DNA of 64,000 nucleotides. It comes from Algoriphagus resistens. Its GTDB lineage: Bacteria > Bacteroidota > Bacteroidia > Cytophagales > Cyclobacteriaceae. Location of the stretch: the NCBI RefSeq assembly GCF_001442615.1, contig NZ_LMXN01000006.1, positions 1 through 64,000 of the forward strand. Reading direction: 5' to 3'. The translations under genes were made by a program, and so were the position numbers. This document shows positions 32,818 to 41,927 of this stretch, piece by piece. The notes beneath the pieces are model-generated. The model ran no database searches. It had not been told where the DNA came from and was given only the letters and a program-made list of their open reading frames with translations. How positions within the stretch are numbered: the stretch's first letter is position 1; every line of letters starts with the position of its first letter.

Positions 32818-35151
32818 ATGACAGAAAAACGTGATCAAATAACTATTCTCTCTGAGAAGCTGGATCTGCTGCTGAAAAGGCAATCAGACTTTTCAAGGGA
32901 AATAGAGATCCTGCGTCAAGAAATCAACAAGTTAAATCCGGATTCGACCACAGCCTTATCAAGCCCAACCTCTACAGGAATCCCTCCAGGCGAGGGGACA
33001 TCTGAAGCACTGAACCCCAAACCTTTTCGTCCTTCTTCCCCCTCCTCAGCTTTCAGTGGGACAAGTTCTCCTAAGGTTCGGAAAAAGAGAACCAAATCAG
33101 AAATTGAGAAATTCGTCGGAGAGAATCTGATTAATAAAATAGGCATTGCCATTACCATCATCGGTGTGGCCATAGGCGCCAAGTACTCTATTGACCATGA
33201 GCTGATCAGCCCACTTACAAGAATAATCCTGGGTTACCTGATGGGAGTTGGACTATTGGGGTTTGGGATGAAGCTGAAAGAAAAATATGAAAATTTCAGC
33301 GCTGTACTCGTCAGTGGGGCAATAGCCATTATGTACTTCATCACCTACCTGGCCTATGACCTTTATGCTCTTATCCCCCAGCTTGTGGCATTTGCCCTGA
33401 TGGTAGTCTTCACTGGATTCACCGTTGTAGCATCCATCAAATACAACAAGCAGGTGATCGCCCTTATCGGTCTGGTGGGAGCTTATGCCGTTCCGATGTT
33501 GCTGAGTGATGGTAGCGGAAATGCAGCAGTATTCTTCAGTTACATAGCGATCATCAATGTAGGCATCTTGGCTTTGTCCTTTCGAAAGTATTGGAAAAAA
33601 CTCTATTATGCCGCGTTTGGACTGACCTGGATCATCTATTCCTCCTGGTATTTTTTTTCCTACCAGATGGGCAGTCACTTCTTTTTAGCCTGGGAATTTC
33701 TGACTCTCTTCTTTGTGCTGTTCTATGCGACATTTTTGGCATACAAACTTTTGCGATCAGAGAAATTTGGGCGCAGTGACATCATTCTCCTCTTAGCCAA
33801 TTCCTTCCTATTCTTTGGGCTCGGATATGCACTGCTCTCCTCACATGAAACTGGCGAGCAGCTGTTGGGATTATTTGCACTCTGCAATGCGGTGGTTCAC
33901 TTTGTGATCAGCGTAGTCGTCTTTAGGAAAAAACTTGCCGATAGCAATTTGTTCTATCTTGTGTCCGGACTTGTACTTGTATTTATCACGATTGCCGTCC
34001 CTATTCAGCTGGATGGCAACTGGGTCACGCTGCTATGGGTCGGGGAAGCCGCTTTGCTATTTTGGATCGGACGGGCAAAGCATGTGCTGGTCTATGAAAA
34101 AATAGCTTACCCGCTGATGTTACTCGCTTTTCTAAGTCAGCTTCAAGACTGGTCTATGTTGGGCTATTGGTATGCGAACACACAAAGTATACCCTTACTT
34201 AATGTGAATTTCCTCTCCTCCGTTTTGTTTGTCGCAGCTTTTGTATTTATCACTGTACTTCACAGAAATAAAAACCACCCTTCAGCCCTTTCTCCCAATG
34301 GACTGATTTTAAAACTAATCTCCATTGCGATTCCCGGCATTTTATTGATCAGTGTATACAATGCCTTCCGTATAGAAATAGAGATGTATTGGAATCAGCT
34401 ATATGAAGCCTCCAAAATAGTATTGCCCAATGAAGGCTATGACGATTCGTATTCGAACTATGATCTGTTGAAATTCAAGGCAATCTGGGTGAACAACTAC
34501 TCCCTTTTATTTGTCTCTATTCTATCCTACATCAATTACAAGCGGATCAAAAACAATGTATTGGGACGGGTCACTTTTGGCCTGGGGCTGCTTGCAATCC
34601 TGTTGTTTTTGACTGAATCGCTCTATGAACTCAGTGAACTGCGCCTCTCCTATTTGGATCAGGACTTGGCAGCCTATTATCCTGTCAGCTCGATGAACCT
34701 CTGGATCAGGTATGTGTCGTTTGTTTTTGTTGCGCTGGCTATTTACACCTGCTGCAAGTTTAGGATACTGGATTATTTCAATAGAAATACCCAGCTCGTA
34801 CTTGACTCCCTGGTACACGTTTCCGTTCTGTGGATTCTGAGCAGTGAACTCCTGCATTGGATGGATATAGCAGGATCTTCCCAGACCTATAAACTAGGCT
34901 TGAGTATCCTATGGGGATCCTATTCCCTTATGCTGATTTCATTGGGAATCTGGAAGAAGAAAGCTTACCTACGCATCGGAGCGATTGCTTTATTCGGCAT
35001 CACACTCCTCAAGCTTTTTGTCTATGACATCTCCAACCTAACTACAGTCTCAAAAACCATCGTTTTTGTATCCCTGGGGGTTCTTTTGTTGATCATTTCA
35101 TTTCTATACAACAAATACAAGCACATTATCTCCGATGACTCTAAAGGCTAA
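32818..35151 (+). CDS. DUF2339 multi-pass membrane protein
   Basis: 777 residues. The N terminus has a short coiled coil (ILSEKLDLLLKRQSDFSREIE...) and a Ser/Pro-rich linker. The DUF2339 signature GENLINKIGIAITIIGVAIG (~101-120) is followed by about 20 membrane helices to the C terminus. It overlaps the DUF3999 gene by 17 nt. DUF2339 and DUF3999 genes are commonly paired in Gram-negative bacteria, and their function is not established; an envelope role is inferred. Confidence 0.9.
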   Translation: MTEKRDQITILSEKLDLLLKRQSDFSREIEILRQEINKLNPDSTTALSSPTSTGIPPGEGTSEALNPKPFRPSSPSSAFSGTSSPKVRKKRTKSEIEKFVGENLINKIGIAITIIGVAIGAKYSIDHELISPLTRIILGYLMGVGLLGFGMKLKEKYENFSAVLVSGAIAIMYFITYLAYDLYALIPQLVAFALMVVFTGFTVVASIKYNKQVIALIGLVGAYAVPMLLSDGSGNAAVFFSYIAIINVGILALSFRKYWKKLYYAAFGLTWIIYSSWYFFSYQMGSHFFLAWEFLTLFFVLFYATFLAYKLLRSEKFGRSDIILLLANSFLFFGLGYALLSSHETGEQLLGLFALCNAVVHFVISVVVFRKKLADSNLFYLVSGLVLVFITIAVPIQLDGNWVTLLWVGEAALLFWIGRAKHVLVYEKIAYPLMLLAFLSQLQDWSMLGYWYANTQSIPLLNVNFLSSVLFVAAFVFITVLHRNKNHPSALSPNGLILKLISIAIPGILLISVYNAFRIEIEMYWNQLYEASKIVLPNEGYDDSYSNYDLLKFKAIWVNNYSLLFVSILSYINYKRIKNNVLGRVTFGLGLLAILLFLTESLYELSELRLSYLDQDLAAYYPVSSMNLWIRYVSFVFVALAIYTCCKFRILDYFNRNTQLVLDSLVHVSVLWILSSELLHWMDIAGSSQTYKLGLSILWGSYSLMLISLGIWKKKAYLRIGAIALFGITLLKLFVYDISNLTTVSKTIVFVSLGVLLLIISFLYNKYKHIISDDSKG

Positions 35152-36367
35152 AATCTGCATGCTCATAGTATTCTGGTTTCATTCGTACTCCTATGGACAG
35201 CTGGATCAATACAGCTACGCCCGGGAATTGGACGGGATTTCCGATCAGTGGCATCGGGTCATTTTGCCTGAGGGGGTGTTCGGAAAGGTACGGGGAGATC
35301 TGTCAGATTTGAGAATATATGGGATCACGGAAGACAAGGATACCATTGAAGCTCCCTATCTACTCCGTATAAAAACGGATCAGGTAACTGATAAAGAAAT
35401 ACCCTCTAAAATCATCAACTCCGTTTACGGGCCGAAAGGTTACTATTTTACTTTTGAAGTCAGTTCAGCTGAAGCAATCAACCTGATCAAACTGGCTTTT
35501 AGAGAGGATAATTACGACTGGAAAGTACAGCTTGAAGGAAGCCACAATCAACAGGATTGGTTTGGCATCCTGGAAGACTACAGGATTCTGTCCATCAAAA
35601 ATACGCTGACTGATTTTCAGTTTACCAACCTATCCTTTCCCTCTGCCAGCTACAGATACTTTCGCCTGCGGATCCCAAGTGAGAAAAAGCCTGATCTGCT
35701 AAGCGCCACTATCGTAAATCAATCGCATCTTAAAGGGACATTTAACCAATTTCCTATACAGCAAAGGAAGTATCTTAATAACACCCAAAATAAGCTGACC
35801 GAAGTTGAGCTGACCTTGAAAAACCCCAGACCGGTAAGCCGTCTGAAAATCAACGCCTCGGATGAATTTGATTATTACCGGCCTCTAACCATCTCCTACT
35901 TATATGACAGTGTAGAAACCCAGCAAGGCTGGAAGCGTAACTACCGTACCTTAACATCAGCAACGTTGAATTCCCTGCAAGAAAATGAATTCACCTTTCA
36001 GAGCACTATTCTCCAACAGTTAAAAATCAGCATACAAAACCAGGACAACCAACCTTTAACCCTTAGTGATTTTGAAGTCAGCGGATACGGACATGAAATG
36101 GTAGTCAGGTTTACCCAACCTGCGGCATACTTCCTGGCCTATGGTAATGATGAAGCTGTGATACCTAGTTACGACATCCAGCAATTTGTCGATAAGATAC
36201 CCGAAAACCTGACCACTTTGGTTTTAGGTGATCAGAAAGAGATCACAAAGAAAACGGTCTTTAAAACCGCTCCCCTATTTGAAAACAAAAGTATCCTGTG
36301 GGGAATTATGGTAGTTATTATAGGCCTTTTGGGATGGTTTACACTAAGTATGATGAGGAAAAAATGA
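35135..36367 (+). CDS. DUF3999 envelope protein
   Basis: 410 residues. A signal peptide (~1-21, IVFWFHSYSYG) is followed by a region like DUF3999: YARELDGISDQWHRVILPEGVFG, GDLSDLRIYG, and a discoidin-like beta segment (WKVQLEGSHNQQDWFGI). A C-terminal membrane helix (~388-406) ends in basic residues (MMRKK). It is likely periplasmic and inner-membrane anchored. It overlaps the DUF2339 gene by 17 nt, which implies coupled translation and probably a joint complex. Function unknown. Confidence 0.87.
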   Translation: MTLKAKICMLIVFWFHSYSYGQLDQYSYARELDGISDQWHRVILPEGVFGKVRGDLSDLRIYGITEDKDTIEAPYLLRIKTDQVTDKEIPSKIINSVYGPKGYYFTFEVSSAEAINLIKLAFREDNYDWKVQLEGSHNQQDWFGILEDYRILSIKNTLTDFQFTNLSFPSASYRYFRLRIPSEKKPDLLSATIVNQSHLKGTFNQFPIQQRKYLNNTQNKLTEVELTLKNPRPVSRLKINASDEFDYYRPLTISYLYDSVETQQGWKRNYRTLTSATLNSLQENEFTFQSTILQQLKISIQNQDNQPLTLSDFEVSGYGHEMVVRFTQPAAYFLAYGNDEAVIPSYDIQQFVDKIPENLTTLVLGDQKEITKKTVFKTAPLFENKSILWGIMVVIIGLLGWFTLSMMRKK

Positions 36368-36769
36368 AGCTGGGTGGGATTTGAATTGTCCAAATAATCT
36401 TGGTCCACCCCTCTCCTTAATCGCTTTGCTCCCCGCAATACTGTGGGGTAGGCACCTAAGATAAGTGATAGTCTGCTCCAATATGAATGAAAGGGTAAGA
36501 AGTTGGCTGGTCGTTCCCCAATTACTTATGCCCCGAATCTTCGATTTAAAGAACTAAAAGACCTGTGCAATAAAAGGAATAAAAATGACATTTTCCCGCC
36601 TCGAATACCGATTCCTTTCTAAAACAGCCTACAGGATTGTTTCAATACCTCCCCTAAGATTACCGGGAACGAGAATCCGGAGCCGTCCGAATCTTCCAGA
36701 AATGGGCTGAGCACCTAGAGAAAGTCAGACTTCTCCGGAGTTATCATACACCTTCATTTTGTGACTAAC
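36368..36769. other. Intergenic region between convergent genes
   Basis: 400 bp downstream of both the DUF3999 gene and the minus-strand regulator. No gene was seen. It has GGGTGG / CCACCC arms far apart (36372 / 36405), and the AAGTCAGACTTCT sequence at 36721-36733 that also lies upstream of the DUF2339 gene. Confidence 0.4.
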
Positions 36770-38656
36770 TTAAGGATTCGCCCCTGATGTTATCCCTAAA
36801 TCACTAATAAATGAATCCAGCTTATCATTTTCGTCCAGCTTTAACTTTTGCTTGATCCGGTAGCGTGCCATCCTGATGCTTTTGGGGGCAACATTGAGCT
36901 TTACAGCGATTTCTTTATTGGTTAGCCCCATTAAAATATAGGAACAATATTTTAAGTCTAAACGGGTCAGTTTGTTGTTGGCCTGTTTTTGGAGTCCGGC
37001 GATAAACTCAGGATGTATATCGGTAAATTCGGCCCTGATTTCTTCATACCCCCTGTCTATGGTCTGATTTTCGGACAGCAAACGCTGGATTTGTTTTCTA
37101 AGAGGGTCACTTCCTTCGAGAGATTCTAATTTTTCCTTCAGGTTTTGCATCAAGGTATTTTTTTCCTCTACATGCAAGGTTCCCGCGAGAAGCTCCCGCT
37201 CAAGCCGGTCTAGCCGCTCTTGCATCAACTCACGTTCTGTCTGCAATCGGGCGGTTTCCTCTTCTTTAAGGGAGGCCTGCAACCTGGCCTGGTTATTTTC
37301 GCTGATGAGCAGCAATTGACGTTGTTGCGATGCCTTTAATTTAAAATGATAAGAGCGGAACAAAAAGAACAATCCCACCAGTGAGGCGATGATCAACACC
37401 AGGTAATACCGGTTTAGTTTTTTGGTAAACGCGGTCTCCTGTTTGGCGGCATTAAGTTCCAATTCTTTTTTTTCTGATTGGTATTGGGCCTCCAGTTGCT
37501 GGGAAATGGAGAGTTTCTCCCTGTCAAACAGTTCCTTGTCAAAGTTCATGTACTGTTTGTAATACTTCAGGGCTTTGAGATCATCGCCCATTTTTTCGGC
37601 CACCCGGGAAAGCGCATTGGTGATACGTGATTTGACCAACACCCCGCTGGTATTAGCTGAAACCTCCTCCAAAGCCATCAGTAAGAGGTTCTCGGCATGT
37701 CCATAATCACCCGCTTTCTGAGCAAATTCACTTAAAATCCCGTAGCTGTTGGCAATGATCTCCGTATTATCGGCTTCTCTTCCCAATGCCAATGCCTTGT
37801 TGAGGTATAGTTCGGCACTGTCCTTATAGGAAGAAGGATAAAATTCATAATAAAGATTGGCCATGTTCAGGGCCGCTATTCCGCCGGTACTCCGCATAGT
37901 GATCTTCGATTGAAGGGAATCGGTCAGTTTCAGTACCAATGCATTATAATATTTCGAAGAATCAAGTAATTGCTTCTCATCCTTGGTTTCGCGGAAACGA
38001 TAAAGATAATTGGACCCCATACTGAGGTAGGCATTGGTTATCGCATCAGGATCAGCACTAGACAGAGCTGCTTCAAGGCAAAGCCTACTATAATACAGCT
38101 GTTTCTCAGTATCTCCCCAATAGCCGTGGATGGCGGCAAGATAATGGTAGATGCTGCTTTTGTAAAGAGGAGCATCCTCTTCTTCAAGGATACGAAGTGC
38201 TTCCAGCATGTATTGATAGGCCTTGTCTGTGTTATCGATGATATGTTCCAGCCAGCCCCTGCGAAAACGCACCAGCCCCTGAATGCTCTTGTCCTGAGTA
38301 CGGGATGCATACCAATCAGCGCTGTCCAAGGCCTGAAAGGCGATGCTCAGGCTATCCTGATTTACGCGCAAAGCGGCCAGTCTCGCATGGACAAGCGCAC
38401 CATACCGCCCGTCAGCTTCAAGATAGCTGAGCTGTTGGGATTCCTTGGCTATTTTCATGGCCTTCTCCATTTTATTTTGTGAAGCCATTACCTGGGATAG
38501 CTGAACCATTGCCTCTATACGGTCCCCGTTCGAAGTAGCAGGTTTGTCAATAATACTAGTTAGCGAGTCTATGACTACAGACTGGGCCTGTGCATCAAAT
38601 GGGTCCAATAAAATAACAAAGACGGCTGTCAGCCAAAGCAGCAGAGGTTTAACCAT
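36770..38656 (-). CDS. TPR transmembrane regulator with LuxR-type HTH
   Basis: 628 residues. A signal peptide (~1-24, ends AQAQS) is followed by periplasmic TPR-like helices (~25-395), one membrane helix (~408-428, YYLVLIIASLVGLFFLF), and a long coiled coil (~430-535). The C-terminal helix-turn-helix (~560-615) has LKYCSYILMGLTNKEIA and APKSIRMARYRIKQKL, as in LuxR-type DNA-binding domains. This one-component layout is common in Bacteroidetes. It is divergent from the small-protein cluster at 38844 and is a likely regulator of it. Confidence 0.85.
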   Translation of the reverse strand: MVKPLLLWLTAVFVILLDPFDAQAQSVVIDSLTSIIDKPATSNGDRIEAMVQLSQVMASQNKMEKAMKIAKESQQLSYLEADGRYGALVHARLAALRVNQDSLSIAFQALDSADWYASRTQDKSIQGLVRFRRGWLEHIIDNTDKAYQYMLEALRILEEEDAPLYKSSIYHYLAAIHGYWGDTEKQLYYSRLCLEAALSSADPDAITNAYLSMGSNYLYRFRETKDEKQLLDSSKYYNALVLKLTDSLQSKITMRSTGGIAALNMANLYYEFYPSSYKDSAELYLNKALALGREADNTEIIANSYGILSEFAQKAGDYGHAENLLLMALEEVSANTSGVLVKSRITNALSRVAEKMGDDLKALKYYKQYMNFDKELFDREKLSISQQLEAQYQSEKKELELNAAKQETAFTKKLNRYYLVLIIASLVGLFFLFRSYHFKLKASQQRQLLLISENNQARLQASLKEEETARLQTERELMQERLDRLERELLAGTLHVEEKNTLMQNLKEKLESLEGSDPLRKQIQRLLSENQTIDRGYEEIRAEFTDIHPEFIAGLQKQANNKLTRLDLKYCSYILMGLTNKEIAVKLNVAPKSIRMARYRIKQKLKLDENDKLDSFISDLGITSGANP

Positions 38657-38716
38657 TGGAAAAAGATATAAACAATTAAAAGTCCTTTTGCCAAATATAC
38701 GAATTCCATAGACGCT

Positions 38717-38748
38717 TTGTAGTCGCTTTTAGGAAACTTGTAGTCGCT
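38717..38748. promoter_or_regulatory. Tandem 11-bp direct repeat, putative activator site
   Basis: TTGTAGTCGCT occurs exactly twice (38717-38727 and 38738-38748), start to start 21 bp, two helical turns. It lies between the divergent TPR/LuxR regulator and the gene at 38844, and ends 40 bp upstream of a TAGCTTTG -7 box. That spacing fits binding of a dimeric activator. Confidence 0.65.
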
Positions 38749-38788
38749 GTATATGCGCTTGAAACTAGGGCATGCCTTTCCTATGGTC

Positions 38789-38796
38789 TAGCTTTG
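38789..38796 (+). promoter_or_regulatory. -7 box (TAGCTTTG) of the small-protein cluster
   Basis: A perfect TAnnTTTG lies 47 bp before the ATG at 38844. No good -33 box is at the right distance (TTG at 38759 is too far), which fits an activator-dependent promoter. Its position also argues against a start at 38772. Confidence 0.5.
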
Positions 38797-38843
38797 CTCC
38801 TATGTTTTACGTCAATTTTATATCATCAAAAAAACAAGAGATT

Positions 38844-39170
38844 ATGAATGCGAAAACAATTTCAATGGTAGCGTACATGACCATCATCGGCTGGATTATC
38901 GCCTACTTCCAACATAAAGGGAGCGAATCAAAAAGCACATTAGCCTCTTATCATCTTGAACAAGGGCTGGGGGTATTTATTTTTGCGGTCCTTCTCAATA
39001 TTGTCCTTACCGTAATTATTAGGATAATCCCTTCACTCGGGAGTGTTATTTCATTGGTGGGTATCCTGCCGCTTGTTCTACTTATTCTCGGAATCATCGC
39101 GGCTGCTAATGAGGCACAGAAACCCGTTCCGCTTATCGGGAAATTCTTTGAGGGAAAGTTTGGATTTTAG
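38844..39170 (+). CDS. Small membrane protein, DUF4870-like
   Basis: 108 residues from the ATG at 38844; a further upstream start at 38772 would lie before the -7 box. Three hydrophobic segments (~6-22, 37-58, 63-85) and a C-terminal PVPLIGKFFEGKFGF resemble DUF4870 / Tic20-like small membrane proteins. It is the first gene of a plus-strand run reaching 44145 with gaps mostly under 70 bp. Function unknown. Confidence 0.7.
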   Translation: MNAKTISMVAYMTIIGWIIAYFQHKGSESKSTLASYHLEQGLGVFIFAVLLNIVLTVIIRIIPSLGSVISLVGILPLVLLILGIIAAANEAQKPVPLIGKFFEGKFGF

Positions 39171-39189
39171 GTAAGAAACAACACAACTG

Positions 39190-39588
39190 ATGAGTCAAGA
39201 ACAAACCGCAGCACTACAATTTATCCCAAAGGTAAGGCAAGAGGAATTTGATGCTGTTCTAATCAACTACCAGCATTATATAAAAGGGCATCTGTGGGTA
39301 CGGATTCCTGCTTTTTTAATGGTTACAGCCATAGCCGGTTACAATTTTCTATTTGCCGGAAAAAGTTATTCTATAAATGAGGCTAATAACATAAAAAGTA
39401 CGATGATAGTTATACTCAGTTTTGTTGTGCTTGCCTTGATTATTGGGGCCATTTTACTGTTCAAACGTCAAGGTACACTCAAGAAAAAGGTGAAGGGGAT
39501 TGCTCTAAAGTATGGTTTTGCATACAAGGAGTTTAAAAAAGAAGTCAATCTCGTATTGAAATCACATTACGGTGGAAATGGGATATAA
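39190..39588 (+). CDS. Membrane protein of unknown function
   Basis: 132 residues with two membrane helices (~36-55 and ~72-92, VILSFVVLALIIGAILLF) and charged ends on both sides. No family was recognised. It starts 19 bp after the DUF4870-like gene and stops 12 bp before a lipoprotein gene, so it is clearly part of the operon. Confidence 0.6.
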   Translation: MSQEQTAALQFIPKVRQEEFDAVLINYQHYIKGHLWVRIPAFLMVTAIAGYNFLFAGKSYSINEANNIKSTMIVILSFVVLALIIGAILLFKRQGTLKKKVKGIALKYGFAYKEFKKEVNLVLKSHYGGNGI

Positions 39589-39600
39589 AAACCATACTCT

Positions 39601-40491
39601 ATGAAAACACTAGCATTCATTTCTTCCTGCATTTTAACGGGTTCTATCCTGTTGGCTTCCTGTGAATTCAACAAATCTGCAAGCAAGGATTTTATCTCCG
39701 GGGCTGTTTCCACTGGCGATGGCATTTCCTGCTATAAAATCACCGTAGAAACCGGCGGACAACCAAGCAAAAACAACCAATTTGTGTATGGGGAAACGGT
39801 AAATCTGGTGTTTGAAAACGTTAGTGGATTTCAAAAAGAAGACGGAAAAACCTATCCTGCCCTGTCTTTGGATCTTGTGAAAAACGAAAAAGACACGGTG
39901 CTCTCCTACGCTGATTTACTCTCCGATATAAAAGAAGGAACGAGCCTATCACCACTTGAGCTGCAAGCCAATTTCACCGCAGCCCTACCCTACAACAACG
40001 ATGAGCAGTACAAGGCACACATCCATATATGGGATAAAAAAGGCAAAGGGAGCTTCACCTATGAAATGCCCTTTACAGTAAAAGACGCCGGATTACTAAC
40101 TGTTGAGTCCACCGGAATTGGGTATTCAACTATTTATCTGTGGAATGAAAGCCAAAAACAACCGGTGCGAACTTCTGAAATAGACCAAAACGATAAAATT
40201 ATCCTGCTGCTGGAAGGAATCAAGGGATTAAGCTCTGAAAATGAGAAGGTTTACCCTATTCTTTCATTGGAACTCCTAGATCAGGAAGGGACTAAAATCC
40301 TGGACAATCCTAACTTGTTCAGCACCTACAAAGAGGTGGGTATTAAAGCCGAAGATGTTGCCAGGCAACTAAGTGCCACGATCACTTTCTCAACAGGCGC
40401 TGTGAAAAACCCTTACCGCTTAACTGCGATCTTAAGCGATCAAAAATCAGCTAATCAAATTAAAGTAACCACTGAATTAAAAATCAAATAA
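39601..40491 (+). CDS. Lipoprotein with two tandem homologous-looking domains
   Basis: 296 residues. The lipoprotein signal is clear (SILLASC, Cys at ~21). The two halves resemble each other: LVFENVSGFQKEDGKTYPALSLDL (~64-87) against LLLEGIKGLSSENEKVYPILSLEL (~202-225), suggesting an internal duplication of a beta-rich domain of about 130 residues. No known family was recognised. It lies 1 bp before the next gene. Its place among other exported proteins suggests an envelope-associated complex, which is inference. Confidence 0.65.
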   Translation: MKTLAFISSCILTGSILLASCEFNKSASKDFISGAVSTGDGISCYKITVETGGQPSKNNQFVYGETVNLVFENVSGFQKEDGKTYPALSLDLVKNEKDTVLSYADLLSDIKEGTSLSPLELQANFTAALPYNNDEQYKAHIHIWDKKGKGSFTYEMPFTVKDAGLLTVESTGIGYSTIYLWNESQKQPVRTSEIDQNDKIILLLEGIKGLSSENEKVYPILSLELLDQEGTKILDNPNLFSTYKEVGIKAEDVARQLSATITFSTGAVKNPYRLTAILSDQKSANQIKVTTELKIK

Positions 40492-40492
40492 A

Positions 40493-41041
40493 ATGTCAGA
40501 ACCTAGTTCACTGTACCTAAACATAGAAATCAAAAAAGAAAAACTGGAAGAATTCTTAACAGCGAAACCCAAGCCATTGATGGTGGATGATAATATTCTT
40601 GCTTGGTGGGAAAGCAGGGAAATGTATTCTCCAACAGATGTTGCAACTGTCCCTCAAAGTCATTTGTATTATCCTAAATCCAGCAATGGGAAGATAATTG
40701 GAGGTTTTATAGCTGACCACCGTTTTGGAGCTAAGCAGCAGTATAATGATACAGAGCAACTTTGGACTTTTATCCTATTGGCATTCAGTGAAAACTTTTA
40801 TGAAATCCTTCCGATGATTTCGTTCTGTAAGCAACTGGTGACCTATCAAAGTAATGCAGAAAAAGGCACCGCAATAATTTATGACTTTCTGTGGGACAGC
40901 GGTATGGTAATGGCACAGCTCGATTTTTCAGACCGTCAGGCATTACTGACTAAGGTTTCAAAAACAGTATCTGTAGATTCTGAAATTATAGAAAAAGCAA
41001 ATATGAGCCTGCAACAGATGCTAGACGAACTGAATAACTAA
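40493..41041 (+). CDS. Cytoplasmic protein of unknown function
   Basis: 182 residues with no signal peptide or membrane helix, unlike its neighbours. Aromatic-rich segments such as ILAWWESREMY and SHLYYPKSSNGKIIGGF are visible. It starts 1 bp after the lipoprotein stop and ends 1 bp before the next gene, which implies tight coupling. No family was recognised. A role as the immunity-like or chaperone partner of an exported protein is possible but unsupported. Confidence 0.6.
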   Translation: MSEPSSLYLNIEIKKEKLEEFLTAKPKPLMVDDNILAWWESREMYSPTDVATVPQSHLYYPKSSNGKIIGGFIADHRFGAKQQYNDTEQLWTFILLAFSENFYEILPMISFCKQLVTYQSNAEKGTAIIYDFLWDSGMVMAQLDFSDRQALLTKVSKTVSVDSEIIEKANMSLQQMLDELNN

Positions 41042-41042
41042 T

Positions 41043-41909
41043 ATGATGATTCACAATCCTATGAAAACCATATTCGTATTAGCGATTGTCTGTCACTTTA
41101 TTCCTCTAATGCTGCTTGCCCAAGGAGCAGAACTTGTTCTAAAAGGCAGCGATGAGAAGAGACACATCGGTTTTTTGCCAAGTAATCTGGAATTTACAAC
41201 CGAGCTTACGGGCATAGAAGTAGATGAAAATCATCAGGTGAGTCTGAAGGAAATCACAGCAGTAGATGATTTGGGCAATTGGTTAAAACCGATTGGCAGG
41301 TACCCTTCCCCTACCAATTATTTCACCCAACATAATGAAATGGTAATCGGTATAGAGCCGCCGGTAAGACAAGCAAAAAGCGTTTCCTTACAAGGAGTAC
41401 TGGAATATTTCACGATTTCAGAAGAGCTTCAATCCAAACTGAATTTGAAAAATCTACAACAGCGATACCACATAAATTTATTGCCTGAAAAACAGATTCG
41501 CTCCAAGCTGGTATTGATTGATTTACAAGGGTTGCAAACTTTAAAAGAAGAAGATGAGGCCTCCTATTATCAAAAGATAAAAGAAATACACCTGAATGCA
41601 GGCGTGGGAACCGACTTGGACGACGCAGAGCGCTACTTGGATAAAGCGCTGCACGATTTTACTTTATGGACTAGTGATCCTTCAAAACTATTACACTTTT
41701 ACCGTTGGGATCCGGAGGATAACATTGTTGAAATAAAAGTATTCAGAGATGGGGAAAATTTATTTGACGGCACGTATTATAGTAACAACACTTACACTTG
41801 TAGTTTATTGAAAGATGTAGATCCTGAAACGGAATTACGCATCCTGGTAAAAAATGAAGATGCCATCAAAGAAATCCCCTTTGGTTTTGAAAACATTATT
41901 CTTCCCTAA
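41043..41909 (+). CDS. Exported protein, paralogue of the next gene
   Basis: 288 residues with a signal peptide (hydrophobic core ~10-25, ending LLAQ); residue 7 (MKTIF) is an alternative start. It resembles the following gene product: LEFTTELTGIEVDENHQVSL / ITFTTAVNGIKLDEYHLIKL, PPVRQAKSVSLQGVLEYFT / APVRQATKIKMVEGILLYFT, and the ends ENIILP / LDVVLP. The pair is a tandem duplication of a family I do not recognise. Both are expected in the periplasm or at the outer membrane. Confidence 0.65.
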   Translation: MMIHNPMKTIFVLAIVCHFIPLMLLAQGAELVLKGSDEKRHIGFLPSNLEFTTELTGIEVDENHQVSLKEITAVDDLGNWLKPIGRYPSPTNYFTQHNEMVIGIEPPVRQAKSVSLQGVLEYFTISEELQSKLNLKNLQQRYHINLLPEKQIRSKLVLIDLQGLQTLKEEDEASYYQKIKEIHLNAGVGTDLDDAERYLDKALHDFTLWTSDPSKLLHFYRWDPEDNIVEIKVFRDGENLFDGTYYSNNTYTCSLLKDVDPETELRILVKNEDAIKEIPFGFENIILP

Positions 41910-41927
41910 ATCATAAATGCATTGATT

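Noticed and set aside
38772-38843. Upstream start for the DUF4870-like gene at 38772
   Set aside because: It would precede the TAGCTTTG -7 box, and the added residues (MPFLWSSFAPMF...) look unlike the family; the ATG at 38844 fits better.
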